From the NCBI GenBank assembly GCA_023548195.1, contig JAJHZJ010000532.1:1-64000 (forward strand): a DNA stretch of 64,000 nucleotides, in the 5' to 3' direction. Position numbers and translations under genes: made by a program. Source of the stretch: Bettongia penicillata ogilbyi. Its lineage: Eukaryota; Chordata; Mammalia; Diprotodontia; Potoroidae. Of the stretch, positions 12,131-23,433 are shown one piece after another. Below the pieces are notes generated by a model. The model was not told the origin of the DNA. It was given only the letters and a program-made list of their open reading frames with translations, and ran no database searches. Each line of letters begins with the position of its first letter. The first letter of the stretch is position 1.

Positions 12131-13046
12131 GCTATCGAAAGAGAAAAGTGAAACATTAGCTGTCACTAAGGAAAATGACTGTAGAGTACATCTAGAAGAG
12201 GGTCGCACAGATTGATGCCCACAGATCAGTAGAAGACACTGAAGATGTTTTTCCCAGAGAAAAGAAGACTTGGAAAGAATATGGTTGTTGTCTTTAAAGA
12301 CTTGAAGGAATGTTGTGTCTCAGTGGGGTTAGATTTGCTTTCCTTGGCCTCCGAGAGTATAACTAGGATTAATGGGTAGAAGTCGCAGGGATGTAGGGTT
12401 CAGGTCAATAAAAGAAAGAATATAGTATTCAAACCTTCCCAGAAATGAAGCCACTGTGACAGGTAGTGAGTTCCCCAACATTGTAACTCCTAAAGTGAAA
12501 AATGAATTTGAGCATGTTGGAAAGGAGATTCCTGGCTTAAGAAGGGCTTGAACTAGAAGGCTGCTGATGTCCCTTTTAACTCTTAGAATCTCTAGTTCTT
12601 GTTGGGATTGGAAACTAAGCTTTTTTTCCTTGGCTCTTTGTGGAGAAGTTTGTTTACCTTCCAGGTGCTTTGGGGATTGTATAGTTCTAAGGTACAAACC
12701 AGACATATGAACTTCTGGAAAAAGAAAGGTTTCTACCCACATTTCATCTAACTATCAGGACCATGAAGGTCTTTGGAGAATGGGAGAGGAGGGTCAAAGT
12801 GTCACTTTGGTCTTTTAGCTTGGGGAATTTGGGGAGGAGGGTGAATGGGATAATTCATGGAAACCTTTTCTGTCTTGAGCCAAAGACCTGAGAATGGGGA
12901 GATAGGTGTGGGGAAACAAAATTAAAGCAACAGAAAACTATATTCTATTATACCTTGCATCTAGTGGGCAGTAAATAAACATTTTATTTGATAATTCAAT
13001 GACAGTGACACAATGGAAAGAGCAATTGATTTGTGTTTTATTCCCA
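12131..13046. other. Unassigned sequence
   Basis: No exon or repeat was recognised. The longest minus-strand open frame (12329-12742, 137 codons) shows no domain or motif and no splice-site pair I could defend. Confidence 0.4.
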
Positions 13047-13290
13047 GGCAGCTAAATGATGTGGTGAAAAGTATGCTGGGCCAGGACAGCCTAAGTTCAA
13101 ATCCAGCCTCAGACACTTACTAGATGTGTGGCCCCAGGAAAATTACTTAACCTCTTTTTGCCTCAGTTTCCTCATCTGGGGGATAATAACAACCCCCACA
13201 TCCCTGGGTTATTGTGAAGATCAAGTAGGATAATATTTGTAAAGTTCTTAGCAAGGACCTGGCACATGTTAATAAATGATTGCTTCCTTT
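13047..13290 (+). repeat. CORE-SINE with MIR/L2-type tail
   Basis: The head and CORE ('ggcagctaaatgatgtggtg', 'ctcagacacttactagatgt') resemble Mar-1. The 3' part is MIR-like ('ggataataacaacccccaca', 'ggcacatgttaataaatgat'). Confidence 0.78.
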
Positions 13291-13311
13291 TTTCCGTTCT
13301 TGTTCTTTCAC

Positions 13312-13435
13312 TGGCTTCTGATCTTGGGTAAGGCAATTCACTTTTCTGGGCCTCTGTATCCTCCTCTGTCCAAGGAACTAGCAGGTATAGCTCAAAGGTC
13401 CCTTCCAGTTCCAAAGTTCTCTGACTCTCAGTGAT
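13312..13435 (+). repeat. MIR SINE fragment
   Basis: CORE and 3' part: 'gatcttgggtaaggcaattc', then 'cctctgtatcctcctctgtc' and 'aaaggtcccttccagttcca'. Confidence 0.6.
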
Positions 13436-13635
13436 ATGTCATTTTCCTTGGGCCCTCAGCTTAATTTCATCTGGTCTGTGAGAGAGGTGTTAAGTAATTC
13501 CACTTTAACCTGTAGTAGCAAAATCACAGCTTCACTTTAAGTTTCTAGCTGTACTGCTATGAAAGTCACAAAGTAGTAACACAATTCCGTATAAGGAGTA
13601 TTCTCTCCACCCCATTTTCATTCCATATAAATTGA

Positions 13636-13795
13636 AAGAGTCCTGGATTTTGAATCAAAGAACCTGGGTTTGACTTCTGACTCTTGTTTACTACTTGTGT
13701 AGTTAGAGGCCTGATATTTAATGAGTCCGAACCTTCAATTTCCTCATAAATAAAATAGATTGGACTGGTTGATCTCTAAATGCCAAAATGCAATA
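13636..13795 (+). repeat. MIR SINE relic
   Basis: MIR-like order: 'gaaagagtcctggattttga', 'gaacctgggtttgacttctg', 'caatttcctcataaataaaa' and 'tagattggactggttgatct'. Confidence 0.65.
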
Positions 13796-14127
13796 CTTTT
13801 TTTTTGCAATGCTTCCATTTTTAATGGAATTTTAAAATTTTATTTTAAAAAAATAAATTTTGAATGTTTTTTTGTAGCAAATTCTCTCAAAAGTAAGAAT
13901 TAATCTAATGATGATTTAGAGGAAGCAGAATCATTATATTTTAGTCCATTTCATGACCAGGTAAGGAAGGAAATGAAAGGGAAAGAAAGAGGGAGAAAAG
14001 AAGAAAATGAAAAACAGAGATACAACCTTATTGGGAAACAAGATCTATTTGCTAATACTGGTCCTATTTGGGAAGGGCAAAGTATAACATGCTACCTTTA
14101 TTAATTTTTCATTTATTTGTTTTCTGG

Positions 14128-14253
14128 AGGCAGACAGGGTTAAGTGACTGGCTCAGGATCACACAGCTAGTAAATGTTTAAGAGTGGATTTGAATTCAAG
14201 TCCTTCTAACTCCAGGGCTGGTGCTCTATCCATTACATCACCTAACTGCCCTT
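14128..14253 (-). repeat. CORE-SINE 5' part, antisense
   Basis: The reverse complement of the head and CORE is clear: 'gggttaagtgactggctcag', 'cacacagctagtaaatgttt', 'actccagggctggtgctcta' and 'ccattacatcacctaactgc'. The tail is missing. Confidence 0.85.
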
Positions 14254-14309
14254 AACATGCCACCTTTAAAATAGGAATTCATTGCCATAAGTAATTAATG
14301 GATCAATGA

Positions 14310-15085
14310 GTAATCATTAAATACCTTCTACATGCCAAGACAAAAGTGGAACAGTCCCTACTGTCAAGTGACTTAGATTCTAACAAGAAGAGATAATGTG
14401 TACATATATAAGTATATTCAAACGATATAAAATATATACCAAGTAAGTGGGAAAAAATCACTCTCAGCTGAGTGGATCAAGTAAAGTTCCCTATAGGACA
14501 TGGCACTTGAAGGAAACCAGGGTCAAAGATGAGGAGGGAGGACGCTCCAGGAATAGAAGATGGCTAGAGCAAAACACAGAGACAAAGTTCCATATATGGG
14601 AAGTAGTCGATGATGATTTTGACTGGACTGTTTTCACATGGGGCAAAGTAATAATATGCAATAAAGCTACACAAGTAGGTGGAGGTGAGAGTACAAAGAA
14701 CTTAAAATTCCAAACTTAGGAATTCATAGTTGATCTCAGAGATAATAGTAAGCTGCCAGAACTCAGTAAACAAGGGATGACATGGTCAGATCTGTATTTT
14801 AGGAAAATCATTTTGGAAGCTAGGTTGAGGATGAAATTAGAAAGAGACACAGGGAGGTCAATTAGGAGACAAATGCAATAGTTTAGGTAAAAAGTGATGA
14901 GCCCTGAACTAGGGTGGGGGCTATATGAGTGGAGAGAAGCATTCCAACTGAACAGATGGAAAAGAGACAGAAAGTTTCAGTAACTAATTTGAAATTTGGG
15001 GTGAATAAAAATGAGGAAATGAGAATGACTCCAAGATTGTGAATTTAGGCATTTGGAAAGATGGTGGTGGTGTCTTGGGCAAAAT
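14310..15085 (+). repeat. Ancient mammalian repeat, family not named
   Basis: Landmarks are 'taccttctacatgccaagac', 'acttgaaggaaaccagggtc', 'gacatggtcagatctgtatt', 'ggaggtcaattaggagacaa', 'gagccctgaactagggtggg' and 'gatggtggtggtgtcttggg'. The same landmarks recur in related relics at 32.6, 57.5 and 61.3 kb. I recognise this as a widespread ancient repeat but cannot name the family. Confidence 0.65.
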
Positions 15086-15649
15086 TACATTTCAAAGAAG
15101 TTTAAAACAAATGAAAATTTGAACATTATCTTGAATTGATTAAGGATTGTAGTACATCTACAACTGAACCACATCCTCTGACTGAATGCCACAGTTTTGT
15201 GTATTTTCAGTTATTGCTTCCACTGATGTGGAAAGCAACCCAACCACTGCCACTCACCTTATGTAACTTTCCTTCATACCCACCCATGGTTGCCTCAAGA
15301 ACTGCACCCCAATACTAAAGACCTTCAAAGTGTTCTCTTGACATTGGATGGCTACCAATAGAACACATGGACCATCTATCAATTGTTCTTGAGATCACAC
15401 TGTCTTTTATTTAAATAATAATACATTTCCTTTATGACATCCTTACAACATTTTTCCTATGCAATTCCTAGTTTATCATATATTTCAACTTGCCCATCAT
15501 GACCTTTTTTATTTTTTTGCCTTTTAGGTAATAGTCTTCCTTTTTTTTTTTTTAACAATCACAATATTCTGTGATTCGTAATATCAAAACAAGAATATGT
15601 GTGTTTAAAATACAGGTTTTTATTTGGGGGAATTTATGGTCACTAAAGA
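15086..15649. other. Unassigned sequence
   Basis: No repeat or exon was recognised; it contains a T-rich run near 15541. Confidence 0.4.
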
Positions 15650-16291
15650 ACTATGCTATTGATTGGAGAAATGCAAATTAAAACAATTTTGAGATGCCAT
15701 CTTACAACTATCAGATTGGCTAAAATAGTAAAAGGGGAAAGGTACAAATATTAGCGGGGATATGGAAAAAATGGGACACTAATACACCATTGGTGGAATG
15801 GTGAAGTGATCCAACCATTTTGGAGAGCAATCTGGACTTATGCTCAAAGAGTTATAAAGCCATTTGATCCAGAAAATTGACCACTAGGTCTGTTTCCCCT
15901 GGTGATTAGAGAAAAAAAGAAAAGAACCTATATGATCCAAAATATTTATAGTCACTCTTTTTGTGGTGGCAAAAAATGGGAAACTGAGGAAATGCCATTA
16001 AATTGGGGAATGACTAGAGAAGTTATGACATATGACTTTGATGGAACACTTCTGTGCTACAAGAAATGATGATCTGGTTGATTTTAGAAAAACATGGAGA
16101 AACTTACATGAAGTAATGAAAAATGAAATGAGCAAAACTAAGAAAATATTGTCCACAGTAGCAGAAATATTGTCACAAGAAAAACTTTGAATGATTATTT
16201 CATTTTGGATATCATAAATACTGAAATTGACTACAAAGGACCAATGAAGTAAGACGCTATCCTCCTCCAGAGAAAGAACTGAGAAGTAGAA

Positions 16292-16325
<34 letters not shown>

Positions 16326-16430
16326 ATGTATATGTATATATAAAATGGTTTTAGATACATATGCATATTTGTGTCACATGGTAGCCTTCTCTAGGTTTGG
16401 GTGAAATTTGGGGGAAATGCAAAGCACAGC
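15650..16430 (+). mobile_element. L1 3' end, 5'-truncated
   Basis: Plus-strand ORF2 C-terminal and 3' UTR landmarks: 'gattggagaaatgcaaatta', 'caactatcagattggctaaa', 'ggtggcaaaaaatgggaaac' and 'cctccagagaaagaactgag'. It continues through a TG/TATG microsatellite to an A-rich end. Confidence 0.88.
16292..16342. repeat. (TG)n(TATG)n microsatellite
   Basis: A TG run followed by TATG and TATA units, inside the L1 3' UTR. Confidence 0.95.
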
Positions 16431-17094
16431 AAAAAAACCAAAACCAAAAAAACTTAGAAGGAAGCACAGAAAAGCAAGGTAGCTTTGAAAATGATGAATA
16501 TTATTTATTACATAGTTTACAAAAAACAGAGTGAAATGGAAATTCGTGGCTTTTATATTGAATCCTCTTTTTAACGTTGTGGTATGTACATGGAAATGCT
16601 CTTTGGTATGTGTTTCTTTTTTTATTTAAATTCAAAATGAATTTTAAAGAAAAGAACTATGTAGTTTCCCATAGGCAGTCAAGCCTACTTTCTTCCTCTA
16701 GGTTATTGTCCATGTTGTAATGTATAATACAATATAAATATATATACAATGTATGATATTATATAATCATACATAATTTAAAATTATATTATTATACAAT
16801 GTAACTATCTCCACGTGATATCATAAAATTACATATCAACCTATTATATTTCTACATGTAGCATAATAGTCATGTGTGATAATATGTTAATACATGACAG
16901 TATATATTAATATAGATGAGCTCTGTAGATTGTTCATCTAACACCATAGTTTGAACATTTGCCATTCATCATCCACTTGTTTTTTTCCCCCTGTTTAGAT
17001 AGTTAAGGCAGTGTTTTTTAGTGAAAGATTCCATTCATTTTCAATACTTTCTAAAATAACTTAGAATTTTAGAATCAAATAACATTAGGACTGA
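16431..17094. other. Very AT-rich spacer
   Basis: Many ATAT, TATAA and imperfect palindromic AT words occur between 16710 and 16920. No gene or repeat family was recognised. Confidence 0.4.
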
Positions 17095-17225
17095 AGGAAT
17101 CTCTGAAAAATTATATTACCCAAATTCCTCATTTTATAAATGATGAAATCAATACCTTTCAGAGACAAGAATCCAGGTCTCCTGAATCCTAGTCCAGTAT
17201 ATTTTCCACTACACACAGCTATAGT
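17095..17225 (-). repeat. MIR relic, antisense
   Basis: 'cctcattttataaatgatga', then 'caggtctcctgaatcctagt' and 'ccagtatattttccactaca' follow the reversed MIR order. Confidence 0.55.
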
Positions 17226-17329
17226 TTCCCTAATAAGATTATTATTGATGTGAATAATGAAATCCCAGGCTATATGTAGATTTATATGAACCTGCATTTA
17301 AAGTCCTTAACATTTTCCTGGGTGGTTCT

Positions 17330-17850
17330 TCCCAGAATCATAAAAGCTCAGAGTTGGAAGGGACCATAGGGTACAAGAAATTCATCTTAACATACTCAGA
17401 TTTCACTTGAAGACTCTAGTGAGAGAGAGCTTAAAAATCTTCCAAAGTAGCACCTTCCACTTTTGGACAGTTCTAATTCTTAGGAAGAGCAAGCCTAAAT
17501 TTGCCTCTCTGAAATTTCCACCAACTGGTCTTAGTCCAATCTTTGGAGTCAAGGAGAAGTATACTGTCTCTTTCACATAACAGCCCTTCAAATACTTTAA
17601 GACAATGATCAATGCTTTTACCCCACAATTTTTCTCTTTTCTAGGCTGCACACATCCAGTTTCTTTAACTGCTAATATATGGCATGATATTGCGAATCTT
17701 TACTAGCCTGGTCACTCCACTCTAGGCATTCTTCAGACTTTCGCTGTCCCTCCTAAAATGTGATACGCCAAACTGAATACAATGCTCCAAATGTGGTCCA
17801 TCAAGGCAGAGTTCAGTCAGAGTATCAACAATATCATTCCTTATTGTGTT
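17330..17850 (-). repeat. CR1/L3-like LINE 3' relic, antisense
   Basis: It begins with the antisense CR1-type terminus 'cccagaatcataaaagctca' and 'gagttggaagggaccatagg'. The usual antisense series follows: 'cataacagcccttcaaatac', 'ttttctaggctgcacacatc', 'ctggtcactccactctaggc' and 'aatacaatgctccaaatgtg'. The same family lies in sense at 31.1-31.84 kb, giving an internal comparison. Confidence 0.75.
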
Positions 17851-18252
17851 GCTTTTTACAGATCAAATATTGTATATTAGGATCTGAGTTTTTCCTTTTT
17901 GGCTGCCATGTTGCACTTGACTCATATTTAGCTTAAAATCTATTAAAGCAACCAAGTTATTATTTTTTTTTTTGCTGTTATGTCTTGTCTAGTTATCCCT
18001 TCTTTGCCTTGTGCTTATGAATTTGATGTTTTTCTAAAAAACTGAAGCATAGAGTTTTATATTCATATTTATTAAATGCTAAATATTTATTTAAATATTT
18101 TTATACTTTGAATTTGCTTTCAACCCATCATTATAAACTATAAAGATCTTTTCTGGGTTCTACCTGTATTATACAATGTGTTAGTTATCCCTACCAGCTT
18201 CCTATCAAATTTAATTGTCAAAGTGAATAGCCTTTTCTCAATTCGTACATTT
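17851..18252. other. Unassigned AT-rich sequence
   Basis: This may include further decayed CR1/L3-like sequence ('cttattgtgttgctttttac'). Nothing firmer can be supported. Confidence 0.3.
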
Positions 18253-18570
18253 CTTTTTTAAAAATGTATTTATTTTGTAAATAGTATTTTTTCCAATTAC
18301 AAGTAAAGATAGTTTTCAACATTCATTTTTAATAAGATTTTTAACTTCAATTTTTCTTCTCCTTCCCTCCCTCTCATCTCCTCTCCAAGACCATAAGCAA
18401 TTAGATATGTTATACATGTTCAATCATGGAAGCATATTTCCACATTAATCATGTTGTAAAAAAAGAAACAGAACTAAAGGGAAAAGCCACAAGAAACAAA
18501 AAGAAGTGAAAATAGTATACTTTGATCTGCATTCAGATTCCATGGTTCTTTCTCTAGGTATGGATGGCAT
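18253..18570 (-). mobile_element. L1 3' UTR fragment, antisense
   Basis: Landmarks are 'ttccaattacaagtaaagat', 'gtaaaaaaagaaacagaact' and 'tctgcattcagattccatgg'. The copy is short and 5'-truncated. Confidence 0.82.
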
Positions 18571-18765
18571 TTTCAATCCTTATCTTTCTCCACCTCTTTG
18601 AAATATTTGACATCATTGTTCATCTTTTCCTACTCTAGACTGTACTCATTTTGGATGTTTATGAAATGACTGTCACTTGGTTTTTCCTCTATATTTCTGA
18701 TTGTTTCTTTTCAGGCTCCTTTGCTATTTCTTCATCTTTGTCACAAAGGCAGTCATAAAAACTTG
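18571..18765 (+). repeat. LINE-2 reverse-transcriptase relic
   Basis: The stretch follows the L2 reverse-transcriptase coding order. It reads 'ttgaaatatttgacatcatt' (cognate of the FDTVDH segment), 'cacttggtttttcctctata' (SWFSSYL cognate) and 'caggctcctttgctatttct' (SFAGSSS cognate). It is heavily diverged and non-coding. Confidence 0.6.
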
Positions 18766-18962
18766 AACTTTGTTTATTACTATATCTTTAAGAAGTTTAG
18801 TTGGACAAAAGATTTCATTTTAATAAGGAAGCCAAAAAATACCTCCACTGGTCCGTTAATTAATCCCTTCAGAAAGCCAAGAGAATGTCAGCCAAAGGCA
18901 AAATCTATTCACAAAACTTTATGGATGAAAATGACAGAAAACTATAAGTGGAATCACTTCTT

Positions 18963-19225
18963 TTTTTTTTAAGAAATTATATTTATTTTTTCCCAATTAC
19001 ATGAAAGGAAATTTTGACATTAATTTTTTAAACTTTTGAGTTCCATATATCTTTCTCTTTCTTACTTCTCCTCTCCCAAAGACAGGAAGTAATTTAATAT
19101 AGGTTATATGTGTTTAATCATGCAAAATATATTTTCATAGTATTCATGCTGTGAAAGAAGATACAGACCCCAAGAAAAAATGGAAAAAAACCAGAAAGTA
19201 AAATATAGTATGTTTCAATTAAAAG
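18963..19225 (-). mobile_element. L1 3' UTR fragment, antisense
   Basis: A second 3' end in the same orientation 0.7 kb from the previous one: 'cccaattacatgaaaggaaa', 'ttttgagttccatatatctt', 'tcatgcaaaatatattttca' and 'gctgtgaaagaagatacaga'. Confidence 0.82.
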
Positions 19226-19931
19226 CAGAATATTAAAAATAAGTGATATAATCCCCACAATATTACTGTGTTCACTCTAGCTATAATTGTAAAGGTTTAT
19301 TTATTATTATTATTCATAAAAATAATGAACAGACACTCAATTCATCATTTTCTCTCTGTGATCCAGTAATATCAAGTGGTAATAATTTGTTCATGGGTCA
19401 TTTTTTTGGAACATGATCTGCTGGATTAGCATATGTGACTTGACACCACTGAACATTTTACAGTAGTTCTCAAACATGAAGATCTCCAAAAGACCATCTG
19501 AAAAACTCTAAGTACTCTTCTCTTGTGTTTAAAAAACAAACCAACCTCATTTCTCTTTCTTTGCTTGGTTCATAAGGTAAATCAAATTACCTCTGAAATC
19601 CAAGGATTGAATTATTTGGTTTAGAGAAGAGAAATAGGGAGCATGATTGTAGACAGGGATGTGTAGAATGAGGAGAATTTCTAGTGTTGGTTTGCCTCCT
19701 TGGTCCTTGGTACAGCCTGCAGAACAATGGTTTCAGATGGTGAAAAGAGTGCCCAGCTTCAGAGGAACTCATGTCTCTTTCCAAGTTCTGAAGGAAAATT
19801 CCTGCAGGAATCGGCTAGTTGCAACTTTCATATTCATAAGTGCAAACCTCATCCCAATGCAGTTTTGGGGATGAGCAGCAGAGAGCAGGTTCACACAGGG
19901 GCTCATGCTCTCTTGGTTTTCCTTGTTGAAC
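19226..19931. other. Unassigned sequence
   Basis: No exon is supported. Open frames on both strands between 19587 and 19972 are short and lack recognisable domains. Confidence 0.4.
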
Positions 19932-19993
19932 TTTTTCCACCAGAGCCATCTGGGTCCAGTGGCCATATATAGATCAGGATGACTGGAGACTCC
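19932..19993 (+). repeat. Family X fragment
   Basis: The segment 'agagccatctgggtccagtg' plus 'gccatatatagatcaggatg' and 'actggag' matches the middle of the family X copies at 20.48 kb and 62.31 kb. Confidence 0.75.
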
Positions 19994-20330
19994 TTCTTAA
20001 AATATATAAAAAAAAAGGAAACAGAAGTGATCATGCATAAGATCCAGAGAAGCCAGATTACATTGAGAGAATTTACAAATTAAATGGAAAGGACAACAAA
20101 TACATGTGAATTGGAGCAAATCTGCCAGCCTTTCTGTGGTGATTGTTTCCCCTCAGTGACCAGAGTGTAGCTGCCATTTGGAGACTCAACCTCTTGATTA
20201 TCCATTGAATAATCTGAGGAAGTCACAATGGAGATTAAGAAGATGAAGTCAGGGAGATAAACTGGACCTGACCAACAAGGACAGATTGAATCTCTCTTCT
20301 CTAGGTCCATAAACTGACACATTCAAGGTT

Positions 20331-20643
20331 GATTGTCTTTGTCCTTTGTTTTAGAAGAGGACCATGACATCAGGGAAATGATGATATGACTTGCAATTGA
20401 CTTGGATTTGAGTGAGGGAGTACAAGGAAATTGCATTTGAGGAAAGTGAGTGCAAGGTCACGAGCCTCACTTTCTCCTTCAGAGCCATCTGGGTCCAGTG
20501 GCCAGATATTCACCAGGAGGACTGGAAGTGGCCCAGGATGCAGTGGGAGACCTGGCCCTTTTAGGCTAAGGATTTTCAAAGTTCTCACTTTGAGTGGTAA
20601 TGCCATTCAGTGAAGAGGCCTCTTTGAGAAGTGAGTCAAGGGA
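20331..20643 (+). repeat. Family X, 5' part of the copy split by HAL1
   Basis: Collinear with 62195-62478 throughout: 'gaagaggaccatgacatcag', 'gacttggatttgagtgaggg', 'ctccttcagagccatctggg', 'ggcccttttaggctaagg', 'tctcactttgagtg' and 'aagtgagtcaaggga'. The matching sequence stops where HAL1 starts and resumes at 23757. I cannot assign the family; terminal inverted repeats or LTR ends are not evident. Confidence 0.85.
20626..20643 (+). repeat. Probable target-site duplication, left copy (18 bp)
   Basis: gagaagtgagtcaaggga is identical at 23739-23756. Its last bases overlap the 'gga' of the HAL1 start, so the true duplication is 15-18 bp. Confidence 0.75.
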
Positions 20644-21306
20644 GCCAAGATGGCAGAGTAGAAAGACTCACATATGCTAGCTCCGAAACCACAGCCCATA
20701 TATTTCCTGCAAAAAGAACTCCCCACAAATTCTGGAGTGCTGCAAGGCATGCAGAAACACAGTGGAAAAGATTTCCATTCCAGAGAGCCCTGGAGAGCCA
20801 TCCCTAGCGGTCCATCATGCTCCGGACAGCGGAGCCCACACCTGAGCTGCCCTGGTGTGTGGCCCCAGAGGAGAAGATCTGAGCAGGCTTCAGGGACGGA
20901 ATCTCTGGCGGCCATGAAGGTCCCTCTGCCCATAGGTGCTACAGGTCAGTGAGAGAGACATCTGGGCTGGCCAAAAGGGGAGCGGGGTGTCTCTGTGACT
21001 CAGGCCTCCTTGGGAGGCAGCAGCAGAGGCAGCGGCTGCGGCCCAGGACTCCTGGAGCAGCAGGCAGAAGTTCAGGGCCATTACCAAAGGTCTCTGCATA
21101 AACCCCCTGAGGGAACTGAGCCTGGGAGGTGGCCCTGCCCCCACCCAAGCACCAGAACTTAAGCTCACATTGAATAGCAGCCGCTCCCGCCACAGATAGC
21201 CCTGAGACTGGGAAGCAGCATTTGAATCTCAGACCCCAAGCACTAGCTGGGTGGATCTAGGCAGGGGTGGACAGGAATCTCAGAAGTCAAGTAACTGGCT
21301 GGGAAA
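20641..21306 (+). promoter_or_regulatory. HAL1 5' UTR with YY1-like start site
   Basis: The first bases read gccaagatggcag, containing the CAAGATGG core bound by YY1 in the 5' UTR of other mammalian L1s. The segment is locally GC-rich with several CpGs against an AT-rich background, consistent with an internal promoter. Activity in this copy is unknown. Confidence 0.6.
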
Positions 21307-22405
21307 ATGCCCAGAAAAGGGAAGAAAAATAAGACTATAGAAAGCTACTTTGATGGGGTACAGATGTTCCTGCCTTTCAATTCTGATGACGAGGAACTAT
21401 TCTTACCATCAGGGAAAGATGTGGAGGTTGGGACCTCTGTATCCCAGACATCCCAGGTGGATGTCTGGTGGGCTCAGGCCATGGAAGAGCTCAAAAAGGA
21501 TTTTGAAAATCAAGTAAGACAGGTGGAGGAAAAACTGGGAAGAGAAATGAGAGAGATGCAAGAAAAGCATGAAAAAACAGGTCAATACCTTGGTAAAGGA
21601 GACCCAAAAAAATGCTGAAGAAAATAACACCTTGAAAAATAGGCTCACTCAATTGGCAAAAGAGATTTAAAAAGCCAATGAGGAGAAGAATGCTTTAAAA
21701 AGCAGAATTAGCCAAATGGAAAAAGAGTTTCAAAAGCTCACTGAAGAGAATAGTTCTCTCAAGATTAGAATGGAACAGATGGAGTATAATGACTTTCTGA
21801 TAAGAAATCACAAAACAAAACCAAAAGAATGAAAAAATGGAAGAGAATGTGAAATATCTCATGGGAAAAACAACTGACCTGGAAAATAGATCCAGGAGAG
21901 ACAATTTAAAAATTATGGGACTACCTGAAAGTCATGATCAAAAAAAGAGCCTAGACATCATCTTCCATGAAATTATTAAGGAAAACTGCCCTGATATTCT
22001 ACAACCAGAGGGCAAAATAAGTATTGAAAGAATCCATCGATCACCGCCTGAAAGAGATCCAAAAAGAGAAACTCCTAGGAACATTGTGGCCAAATTCCAG
22101 AATTCCCAGGTCAAGGAGAAAATCTTGCAAGCAGCTAGAAAGAAACAATTCCAGTATTGTGGAAATACAAGCAGGATAATTCAAGATCTAGCAGCTTCTA
22201 CATTAAGGGATCGAAGGGCATGGAATAGAATATTCCAGAAGTAAAAGGAACTAGGACTCAAACCAAGAATCACCTATCCAGCAAAACTGAGTATAATACT
22301 TCAGGGGAAAATATGGTCTTTCAATGAAACAGAGGACTTTCAAGCATTCTTGATGAAAAGACCAGAGCTGAAAAGGAAATTTGACTTTCAAACACAAGAA
22401 TGAGA
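21307..22405 (+). pseudogene. HAL1 ORF1p remnant (L1 RNA-binding protein)
   Basis: ORF1p is a coiled-coil trimer that binds element RNA. The N-terminus (MPRKGKKNKTIESYFDG) is open from ATG 21307 to TGA 21616. A one-base gain in the A-run at 21572-21577 shifts the frame. A heptad-rich coiled coil (KNRLTQLAKEI, then EFQKLTEENSSLKIRMEQME) follows in the new frame, with an internal TAA at 21668. A second shift falls near 21800-21830. The frame of 21837-22244 then carries the RRM/C-terminal domain (ENRSRRDNLKIMGLPES, RNIVAKFQNSQVKEKIL), and a TAA at 22242 precedes the last ~50 codons (YPAKL to FDFQTQE). So there are four lesions in an otherwise complete ORF1. Confidence 0.88.
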
Positions 22406-22538
22406 AGAAGCATGAAAAAGTAAACAGCAAAGAGAAGTCATAAGGGACTTAACAAAAGTGAACTGTTTACATTCCTATATGGAAAGACAATATTTGTAAC
22501 TCCTAAAACTTTTCAGTATCTGGGTAGTTGGTAGGACC

Positions 22539-22600
22539 ACACACACACATACACACACATGTACACATGTGCACACACACATACGCACATGCACGCACAT
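22539..22600. repeat. (CA)n-rich microsatellite
   Basis: An imperfect CA/CATA/CATG tract in the HAL1 3' UTR. Confidence 0.9.
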
Positions 22601-23433
22601 ACAGAGACAGAGAGCACAGAGTGAATTGACTAGGATGGGACCATATCTTAAAAGAAATTAAGGTAAATGGTGAGAGAGAAATGTAGTGGGAGGAAAGAGG
22701 GTGAAATGGAATGGGGTAAATTATCTCTCATTGAAGAGGCAAGCAGGAGACTTTTTAGTGGAGGGAAAAAGAGGAGAGCTGAGAAAAAATCAAGAAGTTT
22801 ACCCTCATCACATTCAACTAAAGGAAGAAATAAAATGCACGCTCATTTTGGTATGAAAACCTATCTTACAATACAGAAAAGTGGGGGAGAAGGAGATAAG
22901 AAAGGTGGGGATGATGGAAGGGAGGGCAATGGGAGGAGGAAGCATTTGAAGTCAACACTCGGGGAGGGACAGGATAAAAAGACAGAATAGAAACAATGCG
23001 GGGCAGGATAGGATGGAGGGTAATTCAGTTAGTCTTACACAACACGACTATTATCAAAGTCATTTGCAAAACTACACAGATATGGCCTATATTGAATTGC
23101 CTGCCTTCCGAAAGGGAATGGGTGGGGAGGGAGGGATGGGGAGACTTTGGAACTCAAAGTTTTAGGAACAACTGCTTAGTATTGTTGTTGCTACTAGGAA
23201 ATAAGACATACAGTTAATGGGGAATAGAAAGTCATCTGGCCCTACAGGACAAAAGAGAAGATGGGGACAAGGAAGGGAGGGATGATATAAGAGAAGGCAG
23301 ATTGGTGATAGGGAAAATTAGAATGCTCGGTGTATTGGGGTGAGGGAGGGGATAAAAGGGGAGAAAATTTGGAACCCAAAATTTTGTGAAAATGAATGTA
23401 AAAAGTTAAATAAATAAATTTATATTTAAAAAA

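Larger units (their letters stand above)
20644..23433 (+). mobile_element. HAL1 (half-L1) retrotransposon with 5' UTR, ORF1 and 3' UTR
   Basis: HAL1 elements are L1 derivatives that keep ORF1 but not ORF2 and depend on L1 machinery in trans. This copy has the L1 5' start motif (ggagccaagatggcagagta at 20641), a ~660 bp GC-rich 5' UTR, a broken ORF1 (21307-22405) and a ~1 kb purine-rich 3' UTR. The 3' UTR includes a CA microsatellite, and the element ends in overlapping AATAAA hexamers (near 23409) and an A-rich tail. No reverse-transcriptase or endonuclease sequence lies between ORF1 and the tail. An internal deletion of a normal L1 is the alternative, but the separate 3' UTR type argues for a HAL1 lineage. 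Confidence 0.85.

Noticed and set aside
12329..12742. Minus-strand 137-codon open frame
   Set aside because: No recognisable domain, no conserved-looking composition and no credible splice context. It is consistent with chance.
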